A stretch of 64,000 nucleotides of DNA. Source: Silurus meridionalis (taxonomy: Eukaryota; Chordata; Actinopteri; Siluriformes; Siluridae). The notes under the pieces were generated by a model, which was given only the letters and a program-made list of their open reading frames with translations, made no database searches and was not told the DNA's origin. The position numbers were made by a program, and so were the translations under genes. The stretch lies in contig NC_060884.1 in NCBI RefSeq assembly GCF_014805685.1, forward strand, positions 12,984,356-13,048,355, in the 5' to 3' direction. Below are positions 21,480 through 32,690 of this stretch, in pieces (within the stretch, counting starts at the first letter, position 1; each line of letters begins with the position of its first letter).

Positions 21480-21724
21480 CATGCAGTGGAATGAGGAGTG
21501 CGTGCGTGCGTGTGTGTGAGTACGCACGCGCGCGCACCCGCGACGAAACACCGCGCTCGAATAGCAACAGCTGACGTCGTGCGCGGTGACGTCACGCGCG
21601 TTCCTGAGCCATGCGTAGAGAGGGCTCTCCGCCGTCGACTCCGCGGCGCTTGTTGTTATGAGTGAAACAGGCCTCGGACTCAAGTAGAAAAGTTCTCCCG
21701 CCGCTGCCCCGGGAAAACCTGCTC
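21480..21724 (+). promoter_or_regulatory. CpG-rich ILRUN promoter with CRE sites
   Basis: The AT-rich background changes sharply to a CpG-dense stretch before the ILRUN start codon. A perfect cAMP-response element, TGACGTCA, lies at 21587-21594, and a near match, TGACGTCG, at 21572-21579. Both are about 130-155 bases before the ATG. No TATA box is seen. The alternating GT/GC run at 21498-21538 lies just upstream. Confidence 0.6.
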
Positions 21725-21882
21725 ATGGAGGGCATGGACGTCGATCTGGACCAGGAGCTCATGCAGAAGTTTAGTTGCATGGGCACCACGGATAAAGATG
21801 TGCTGATCTCGGAGTTCCAGAGGCTGCTGGGTTTCCAGCTGAACCCGGCCGGCTGCGCCTTCTTCCTGGACATGACCAACTG
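21725..21882 (+). CDS. ilrun: ILRUN coding exon 1 (UBA-like region)
   Basis: The exon begins at the ATG of MEGMDVDLDQELMQKFSCMG. This start is chosen because human ILRUN begins with the same MEGMDVDLD, although the frame is open upstream to 21662. It ends ...DMTN plus TG at donor TG|GTGAGT, in phase 2. It encodes most of the UBA-like helices and sits in a CpG-rich promoter region. Confidence 0.95.
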
Positions 21883-24800
21883 GTGAGTCCGAGGCGGCAC
21901 ACGGGCCTAACTTACTCGTGCCTGTTTACTCCTTCATCCCTGATTTGTACCATGATTTGTTTTTTAATTATAGGACATTTTAATAGATAAATAAATAGAC
22001 TTTATCTCGGGTCTAAACAGTAAAAGTAAAGCTTGGTGTTTTCTTTTAACCATCAAATATCCTTAAGCTAACTTTACTTACTCAAAAGTCTATAGCAGTG
22101 ATCGGTGTAGCTAGTTTATCTAAATAAATAAATAAATAAATAATGCGGTGGCGAAATCTAACCTGGGCTGTAATAGGTATTGACTACTCTGACACAACTC
22201 TGAAAATCCTCCAGTGTTTTTCTCACATAGCCAAAAATCTCTCATGTTTGCTAACTCGGCTAACATTAGCTTCTCTCTGTCTGCTTGTCAACACAACTTA
22301 GCTTGCTCGTTAGCACAGCGTTTAGCTCGCACAGTCACGATTTCACGCTCGGTCAGTATTGTGCGGTTTATCAGAATGTCGAGTTTGTCAGAGGAGATAT
22401 AATTGCAGTTAAACTCTCGGGATTGTAGTGTTTGGGGTTTTGGAGCGCAAGAAAATACGATATTACTGGTGTTTATCTCGCTGCATGGTGACTCGCTTGC
22501 TAACTGTGGATAAGTTTGGTAACTCCTGCGGCGGGTCAAAGGGTTTTCACCGAGTTACATAACACTGATCTTCCGCAGAAAAATTCAGGTGCTTTGGCTT
22601 TTATTTTCCAGGTTTCACTATCATTTGCAGATTATACTCGGCTGGTTTGTTTCTGTACATCTTATAATGTACCTGCTGTAAGATTTTGTAATAACGCCGA
22701 CATACACATATTTATTATATTGTGTATATATACATATATCTGCATGCAACCTATATTTATGGGGACTGAATATTTCAGACTAGAAGTTGATCCTCTTCGT
22801 GTGCTTTCTTTTTCGACAGGAATCTTCAAGCAGCCATTGGAGCCTATTATGACTTTGAGAGTCCAAACATCAACACGCCATCAATGTCGTTTGTAGAAGA
22901 TGTGACAATTGGTGAGGGCGAATCAGTGCCCCCGGACACCCAGTTCACAAAAACATGGCGGATACAGAACACAGGTCAGTGCTGGTCACATGACCTGGTC
23001 CTCTGCTCCCGGGGTGCTTTCAGACCTTTTGCCATGTCTGCATCAGAGCGAAACAGATCCTTCTGGTTTTGGTTTAGTTTCACACTTCGCATAAAAAAAA
23101 AAACAGACCCAATGGTCAAACTCGTAATGCTTTAAACAAATTTGCCAATGAAATAGCGACCACCGTTTAGTGTATAGAGTACAGAAAGCGTTTAACTGTG
23201 CACACTCGACTGTATGGGATATGTATGGAGCAATCGCTCAGTGCAGTGCTATACGAAAATTGTTTAATCCGTGTTATTTTTTGGTCTGCACACATATTCA
23301 GAACTTGCTGCGTTTTTACAGTTCTGTGCTTTGGCCCAGTTTGTAGCCTGTGGCTCACATTTATACACATTCTAATATACACTGTATGTGTGGTACATTT
23401 CCTGCATGAAGAGCTTATTATATTTAGTTCATACTTCAGTCTCTTTAAAAAGTGATTTGTATCCTTTTTCGGATACATTCGCAGACCATCCACTAGTAAC
23501 ATTTATAACTGTAAGCTCTGAAATGTTTCTGCTGCCATAACTGTTCAACTGAATGTGTATAGACCAGAAAAAGGAGATGTTGTATGCATTAGGTCTGATT
23601 TGGGCTTTGTACATAAAATATATGTGTGGAATTTTCCCCATTTTTATTTATTTTTTTAAATTAAATTCTTCCTTTTTTTGCTGATTGTTGTCCACTGTAT
23701 AATAGAGGTTTTTGAGTGTAAATATTGCTAAATATAATATCTTTGCTTTGTCAGCACTAGTCTAACCCTAGATCCATAAAGAAACAGCCTCACTCGGATA
23801 TATTTAGAATGGACTGTCATTTATAATTATAAAACTTTGAAACCTGGCATAGTAGCGACGAGAATGATGCTTTCCGCGTGAACTTATCATTTAATTCAAC
23901 ACTTGTTACTTATTATTGACGCTCTAACTTTTATTAATCCTATAACTTTGACAGTGTACTAAACTACCGCGTTGATGTGTGTTGTGCCTTCTCAACGCAG
24001 TGTGGCCACAGTTTTCCCACAGTTTTCCCACAGTTTTCCCACAGTTTTCCCACAGTTTTCCAGTTTTCACATTTAAATTTCTACAGTCGAGACAGTGCAC
24101 TTAAAACCATCTACACAACCCTGTAAAAGCGAACTTGTTGTAAATCATATCAAAACTTTTTCCACCCTCCATGGGAATTTGCAGCCTATAAAAATGAAGT
24201 GAAAAACAGTCCGAAAAATTTACAACAACCGGGTTGCGTAGGTGTGCACACCCTTAAACGAATGCTTAGTTGAAGCACCTTTTTAAGTTTATTACACCCT
24301 TCAGTCTTTTTGTATATGACTATCAGCATTGCACAGCTTGACTTGACACTGTTTTTTCTATATAAAAAATTCTACATCCATCAAAATGTAAGGGCATGTC
24401 CTGTACACATCACGCTTCAGGTCATCGCATAGGTTTTTAGTCTAATACAGGCAGGGTTCTGTCCAGGCCATTCTGGATGTTTTGGGCCGTTGTCTTGCCA
24501 ATAGGTAAAATTTCATGCTTAACAGACACCTGAAGGTTTTGCACGACACGTGGTATTTCTAACTGTAAAAAAAGAGCAGCTCTAAAGCATGACATTGACC
24601 ACCATGTTTAATTATGTGTATTGTGCTCTTTTGATGATGTGCCTTTTTGGGCACCAGATATACCTTTTTATAGAAATATTCTACCTTGTGGAATTGGTCT
24701 CATCAGATTAGATCATGTTTTGCCACATGGTCTGGGTGGATTCAGCCACCTTAAATCTCAAAACATTAACCTATTGCCTATACATGTACAGAATATAACA

Positions 24801-25553
24801 GATTGAAACTTGGGCATTCGTATCAGGTGACTAGTGTTAACTCTGGTTAAAAAAATAAAGAAATAAAAATGTACCCACATTAAACCCTGAACATGTTTAC
24901 AGCCGTTTCTGTTACATGCGTGCTGCTATGCAAGATATTCGATGATTTTAAGGCTGAAATGAGCAAAATCACTACTTTCCTTTAAACATTTTAAAATTCA
25001 GCACCTGTTATTATGAACAATGTACATGTACAGTCAGCACAGGCCTTTTGGGTATTTTTTTTTGCTGTAGAATGTAATACACAGCAGGTGCTGTCTCTGT
25101 TTCTATCCTCCCCCCTTCCTGGTCATATGATAAAGTGTGTTTTTAAAACAGATTAGGGAATAAAATGTCTTTAATGTGATGAAATCTATTTGAGTGCATG
25201 TCAATAAACGTGGGGGTTGTTTTCAAATACATTAAGAGCGTAGACTTGAAAGAAAATGTTCCTTACGCTGTTCACAAGTTCATTGTTTGGGCCAGGTTAA
25301 TAAATATATGGCTTGTTTATTTTATTTTTATTAATTAATTAAAAATGTAAGTTGTTTTTCAACTGTATGCCGTTGTGATTTCCTACAGAAGAGGCTTTTA
25401 ACATGATTCGATCCTAATGTTAATTTTCCTTTTATAACACATTAGAATAACTTGTTTTTATAAATAATATAAAATCACACACGTACATATATACATATGT
25501 ATGTGTATATAAATTATCATAATAATCATAATTATCATAAATGTGTGTATGTA

Positions 25554-25600
<47 letters not shown>

Positions 25601-28600
25601 ATATATAATTTATTTTTTATTTATTTTATATTATTATTGGCCAAAGCATTAGAATTGGGTAGTATTTGAATAGCAAATTAGTTAATAGATTTAGCCCATG
25701 TATCTGAAAATTCGGATCAGTAGAGAAGGAGAAACCAGTGTCATTTCTTTATTACACGGTACATTCTTTAAAGCATGTTATTAGCTTATTTTTAAATCAA
25801 TTATAATTGTAAGCATTTACAGCTTTAGTCATTCTAAGCAAGATTTTGTAGTTAATTCTGAAATGTAACAGGCATCCGGAATACTGTTAGTATCATGAGC
25901 AGACTTCGGCAGTGTGCTCCGATTTATTATTATTTCGTATTTTTTCGGTTGCTGAGTCTACCGTGTTATTCTGGCTACTCCAGATCCTTTATTAATTTTA
26001 GTTGTTGTTTCTAATATAAGACAATGTAGATCTTGAGCATTTATTTACCCTCTCATCATTCTGTTAACCCGAAGAATGTCAAAAATCACTGCTATTCTGT
26101 TAAAAATAAAAACACTGCCAACCACATTTTTTTCCCCCGGCTTGGCTGCAGCCCAGTCTGACACTCGATCATTGCCGTAGTTCACAAATGTAACATGCTG
26201 CTTTTTCTGTCAATTAAGAAATATGCAAACTACAGATAATAAAACGAAATGCACACGTACAGTCTTTAGACTTTTGCATGTGCATACATCATCATTTCCC
26301 TGTTACAGGTGCACTACACATTGTTGCCTTGTTCTCTCAAATGGCAGCACCTTTCTGTTTTAGATGCTTATTGTGCAGTTTATATTTGCACTGCAGCTGT
26401 ATTTCTTTTCTTGCAAATTAAAGTTTGTGACATTGTGAAGAAACTTAAAATACTGCCCAACAATGCTTTTTTTATTTAGTCAATTTTTATGTGAAGTACA
26501 ACTGTTTCGACTTAACGTCCATTAAAATAGACATAAAAATGAAATAATTTTATATTAATAATTTGAACTGCAAAAATATACTTGTCAAATGCCAAAAAGA
26601 CAGTTTGTTCCCCAAAAGTAAATTGATGATTGCCTTTTCTTAATACTCATAAAAAAAAAAAAATGACATGCTGTCTTTTATTCTGCAGGATCAGAGTCGT
26701 GGCCTCCGGGTGTCTGTCTGAAATACATTGGTGGAGACCAGTTTGGTCACGTGAATATGGTAATGGTCAGGTCTCTGGAACCGCAGGAAATCTCAGACGT
26801 CAGTGTCCAGATGCACAGTCCGGCCAATCCAGGCATGTACCAGGGCCAGTGGAGAATGTGTACAGCCACTGGACTTTTCTATGGAGGTGAGGCACAGCAC
26901 ACAGGTGCACACAGAAGTCAGTTCATATGGTTGTTTTTTTTTTTCTTCAAACTTGCACACGCTCAACATTTATGCAATTTTTCTCTGTAGTTATATTTAA
27001 AAGGAACATGCATGAAATATACATTTTGGAATGTAACCTGTTAAACCCTGAGGGTGTGGTTTACTTATTCTGACATTTTTACATTCAAAACCTGTTATTT
27101 ATTGTTGTTTGTTTTTTTTAAAGAAAATAAATACCTTTTAGAATTTGAAGGTTTCCTGATCTGACTCAAACCTTTTAAGGTTATTGTCAATTAAAACATT
27201 TAAAAATAGAATCCAATACATTGAATAAAATATCTTGGATTGTGATTTAAACTACTCAAAAAAAAATATAGGGGTAATAATATCCAAGCTACATTTGTCT
27301 CAGGTTTTGTGTTGATTGTTGATTTAAAACAAATAATAAATAGTTGTTTTTTTTTTTTAGTTAATGTAGGTTTAAACTTATCCTTATTGAACACCAGTAG
27401 TGGACGAAGTGCACAAAGCATGTACTCGTGTAACATTAGATATACAGCAGGTATAATATTATATATAACAGTAAAAGTGCTTACTTTAAACTTTCACTTG
27501 AGTAAAAGTACAAAAGTATTTGCTTTCTAATGTACTAAAGTAACCAAGTACTATGATTTATTATGGCTGTAATGTTCCTATTATCATTTTTATCACAGAA
27601 CTCCTGCTTAATCTACTCAGTTTATGTAAAAAGACTATCTAACAATCTATTTATATAATGATATTATTGAGTAAACACTAATTGATATCTATTAAATGAC
27701 TATGAGCCCAAAACATTCTTTTCAAAGAAAAAAAATTGTAAAACTAAGGCCACGGGTGCCGTAGCAAGTCAGAGTCAGCAGTTTCTTCCATCATTCATTC
27801 CTCTCAAAATGTTGAGAGTTGCTTGATGTTGAACTCATGCTGAACTGTATGTTCGTGTTAAGTAGATACCACCAACCGACAAGGGCAACCACGCCAAGAC
27901 CCAACGTCTCCCAAATCCCAAGCAGTTCACAAATCTGGATAGATTTCTGAGAGCTCCATTTCATGTAGAAATCTCACCCTAAATGCATTTATTGCACAAT
28001 TAAATACGTCATTGAGCAAATTTGACCAAACTCTCAGACCCAAAAACCATAAAACTCTATGGCTAATTGTAGCTATAAGATACATACAACATCTATATTC
28101 TTATTTCTTTTAAATGAGTTTAAGCTGCACTGGAGATTCCCCTCACTGAACCCAGTTCAGCACCTTTTCAGTACAATCACAGAAAACCTTTAATGTTACC
28201 TCAATTAATAAGTGCCAGTTTAACTATAATCCAGCTCGACTAGTGAGGCTGTAATTGTTTTGTTGCTACACACATTATGATAAACTACATACTATAAATT
28301 GTTATTCAGCATAGCAACACTGTATAACCAGTGCTATACAGTTATCAGCCTATTTTATTAAATGCATTATCATATACTCTCCTCAAAATGAGATGAGTGA
28401 TTTGAGCTGCATGACACCTTCATCTTTTTCTTTCATCTTATCTTTACTTCTTTCCTCTTTTTCTTTTAAAAATGGGCTCCTGAGGGTTTAGACCGTTTTT
28501 TGTTATCCATCATTTTAATTTGGGTTCAGAAGCGAATGAAGATTAAATGTGGAATAGAATGTTCAAAATATGAACGTGAATTTTAGGGTCAGTATCCACA

Positions 28601-31600
28601 AACTTTTGTCCATACAGACCATATGTGTAGTGTTTATGTACAAGTTATTACTATAGATATAAATACTATAATGTATAATTAGTGTGTTACATTAGTATAG
28701 TCACAACACTTATGCTACTTTGAGAACATAATACATAAAAGATAATATATAAAGATTTTAAAAAATATATATAAAATAATTATAAATATATAAAACTTAT
28801 AAGCGGTCTATAGCTGTATACACAGTTTTATATAATTGTATATAAAATATATTTGGAATAGTTGATTCAAACTTTCTATTAACTATTCCAAAAAAGTCGA
28901 ACAATGGAACAAGTAATGCTAATTATTATGTGTATCATTAAGAACCAATATTGCATGCTCCATTAATGAGCAAATAATTATGTTTGTCCTCGTCCCTGCC
29001 CTTCTCTGAAACAGTTCCATTTCGACACAAACCGCATCACAGTTGAGTGCAATAAACAGGTGTCTCTTGTATGACAGCTCACACACTTTCTCCTGGCATG
29101 TATCCCTGGTGTTGAGGTTGGGATGGGCCCTGTGGTTTGGCTGCTTTAAACATTTCACAATTCATCAAAAGTTCATGGTACACCGAGTAACCGGCATTTG
29201 CAGGCTTTAGCAGCATCTAGTGTAGTAAGAAGGCATTCACCCGAGTAGTGTCCAAGAAGTACTGGAAAAACTTTGTGTACCATCATTTTTGGTCCCACAT
29301 TGAAGAGCACTGTTGAAGTCTATTGGAACATCTGGCAGGTGTTTTTCATTGCTCGTTTTAATTCAGCACAGCTGCTTGAATGGGAATGTAGTTCCTATTA
29401 CAGCAACCATGGCTGTATCTTCTGGATATAATGTATCCTAAAAAAGAATAGTGAATTAAAAATGTAATGGCTTTGCCTTTCATCTGTGAATAGATATCAG
29501 TTTGAGACAAAATGTTTGCTTTTATTTCATCATAATAATTAGAACCTTTCCCCCCCAATATTCTGCTCTTAATTCGTATCTCGTAGATGAAGGGACTCGA
29601 ACCCAAGCCTCTAGCGATCTGTTCTTTGGTTTTGACAAGTAAAGGATAAGGGCGCTGTGGCCAATGTAGTCATAAAGCTCATGCAGTCTAATTGCCATTC
29701 ATTTATAGACGATATGCCAGATTTCTGTTTTCTGATTTCTGTTGTGCAAATTTGTCTTAAACACTGCAGGTCTGGCATCGTTATTTACACACAATGCCAG
29801 ATAGGACACTCAAAACGAACACACTATTATTATCAGGAGAAAATGCCCATCCTGTAAGACTTCAATGTGCATTAAACCTTTTCTGTTGGACTGTATTACT
29901 TATACCCCTTTGAGAAACGTTTTTTATTCTGTTGACACTTTTAATCAAGTAAATCCAAATTTAGCGTTTAGAGAAAAAAAGGGGAGGGGGTAAACGCTGA
30001 AGTAAACAATCATGTGTAATAAATGGAGTGGAGAGTATTTCTTGGCTCTTGATGTTTAAGTGCAAATTTATACTTAGTCTGGCTCTTTATCTTCATCATG
30101 TGTGCTCTACCACCTGCTATTCTTCTTCTCTTGTCTAGCAGTTATTTTTGACCATTTTACGCTATCTGGTTGCAGAGATGCTTGGGGGAGGGGTGGGAGT
30201 GCCAAGTGACATGTTATGTCTGCTCCCAACTGCTCTAGAAAAGGTGGGGATGAGAATATAGGGTTGAGGTCCATATCCGATCCAGTTTCTGACGGGTCAG
30301 GGTTTTATTTATTTTTAAAAAAATTTATGAATTGGTCAGTGAAAGTCTTGTAAATGATCCAATGTGAAGTTATTTTGATATCTTTCTTGCCATGACACCG
30401 TGTAGCCGAGTTTACTGTTGCTCATAAACCTGCCATTTAGAATAGCGACCAACCATTTGCTTATCAGTATGAAGTTTTTACTTTTATATATCCAGTGGAA
30501 GAAAGATTTCTTTATACTACATGATCATACGATCCCATTGTTTTTCCATTGTGCATCATGTTGGTGCATCAAAGAATATACCAAAAAAAAAAAGTTGAAT
30601 AGAACATTTTGAATTCATTTGCTTTTGCTGCAGAAAAAGTTTACATTAAAAGTACCGTAATTTCCGGACTATTAAACGCACCCAAATATAAGCCGCACCT
30701 ACTGAATTTTACAAAGATTTTTATTTTGAACATAAATTAGCCTACATTGAAACTAATGGACTTTACACAGGCTTTACCGAAAGACAGTAACTTTTACACG
30801 GCTTGTATCTAAACAGTAGCCTACCAAGAAAGTCATTGCTCACTGTCTTCCTCCTTCCTTTCACAACAATTTCTGTTGTTGTTTTGGCATCGTCGTGCGT
30901 TTAAAAATCATCATCGGTGAATCTTTTCTCTCGATGCCATGCAGCTCAGAACATAGGTGAAGTGCGTTTTTTCATGCCCGGTTGTTTTCAGCGTGACGAA
31001 TGATTTGCATTTCCTGTTGCCAGTCCGAGTGAGCGGCAGGTCAAACATCAGAGGAACCTCATTCATATTTGTGAAACCGGGATAAACCCAGGAAAAATCT
31101 ATAAATTAGCCGATTCGTTGTTTAAGCCGCGAGGTTCAAAACGTGGGAAAAAAGTAGCGGCTTATAGTCCGGAAAATACGATACGTACATTGCAGATTGC
31201 TTGCAGATTTTACACTGTACAATTTTGGCAATAACCAAATAATATTTTGCTGCATTTTATCTTTTAACGAAATCTGTGTTTTATAATGCTTAATGCCAGG
31301 ATCAAGAGTACATTGTTTGTCTATGCATGCAGGGGGAAAGTAACCTGGAAAAAAAAAGGCCCTGCTAGCCAATACTTGGCCAATTAGAGTTTAAGGGGTT
31401 AAGAATCAGCTTTCAAGAGGACATCAGTGTGTAGTAAAAATCTGGCAGGCTATTTTGAGATAAGCCTGTAATCCGTGATTCTGTGGACAAAAACTGCTTG
31501 GATTGGAAGAGCACATTATGAAATGTGCATACAAACACATGGCAAATCCATAATGCAATAATCGTGTGTAAAGTAAAATGTGAACTCGTATCAGCCCGCT

Positions 31601-32459
31601 TTTTCTTTTTTCTTTGAATGAGTCACACTAGCAGTGATGAGTGACTTTTGCTTTCAAATAACTTTTCAGTAGGCACAGGACCACTGAGGAGTAAAGGCGG
31701 TTTTCTGGTCAGATGAACCCAGGTTTATTTTGCATTGTGCTGATAGATGGATCAGAATTTCCTTCTGTCCAGTGTGAATTGTACAGACCAGAGACCCATT
31801 GAAGAGCAGCAATATGTATTTCAACAATGTTGTTGGTCTCAGCCCTTCATGACAACAGTGTACCCACACTTAGCATGCTAATGTACCAAAGGATGAAGGA
31901 AGAACAAACTACTGCATAAATGTTGCAGTTTCTTTTTAGCATTATAAATACTCTCCTGTGAATTGTTCTGCAGATGTGATCTGGGTGATCCTGAGCGTAG
32001 AAGTCGGTGGTCTGCTCGGAGTCACACAACAGCTGTCCTCCTTCGAGACGGAGTTCAACACTCAGCCGCACCGCAACGTCGAGGGAGACTTCAACCCCTT
32101 CGCTTCACCGCAGAAGAACAAGCAAGACGCCAACGAAGATAACCTAAAAGACACCAGAGGCCCCTGGGTGGCCTCTGGACTCCATACAGCAAGATCAAAA
32201 TGGACTCTCTCACAATTCTGTAAATATTACGCCAAATGGTCTACAAAACAACTTATCAGTAGTGACTTACAGCCAGGTATGTATTTAAATTTTTTTTCCC
32301 ATAGTGTCTTAGGGACAGAATTTTTGCCAAATGAATGTCGGTGTTCCAAAATATTGAAATTAACCATACTGTAAATATGCATAAGCATTAAAAAGCTTAT
32401 CAGACAGAACCAATAAAATAAAATGCAGTTAGCATCTAATAAAAAATGCAAATAGCAAC

Positions 32460-32552
<93 letters not shown>

Positions 32553-32649
32553 CAGGCATGAGGTGCATTGCATAGAGAAATGCTATTTTTGCATAAAAAT
32601 TGTAAAGCTATGGAGAAATGGAGAATGTGTTACTTAAACATCTATACAC

Positions 32650-32690
<41 letters not shown>

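Larger units (their letters stand above)
22975..26688 (+). other. ILRUN intron 2
   Basis: It contains the 11-base minisatellite, a probable Tc1 remnant and an (AT)n tract. The rest is unique-looking AT-rich sequence. Confidence 0.85.
26887..31973 (+). other. ILRUN intron 3
   Basis: It contains the hAT-like repeat at 27395, the inverted-repeat element at 30653-31183 and a Tc1-like remnant at 31640-31900. At 28585-28620 the piece ccacaaacttttgtccatac resembles another transposon end. No other gene is seen. Confidence 0.8.

Noticed and set aside
21362..21900. Antisense open frames over the ILRUN promoter and first exon
   Set aside because: They are GC-rich shadow frames of the CpG-dense region and ILRUN exon 1, with no recognisable protein.
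24006..24063. CRISPR-like regular repeat
   Set aside because: The copies are directly tandem with no spacers, in a vertebrate intron; it is a minisatellite.
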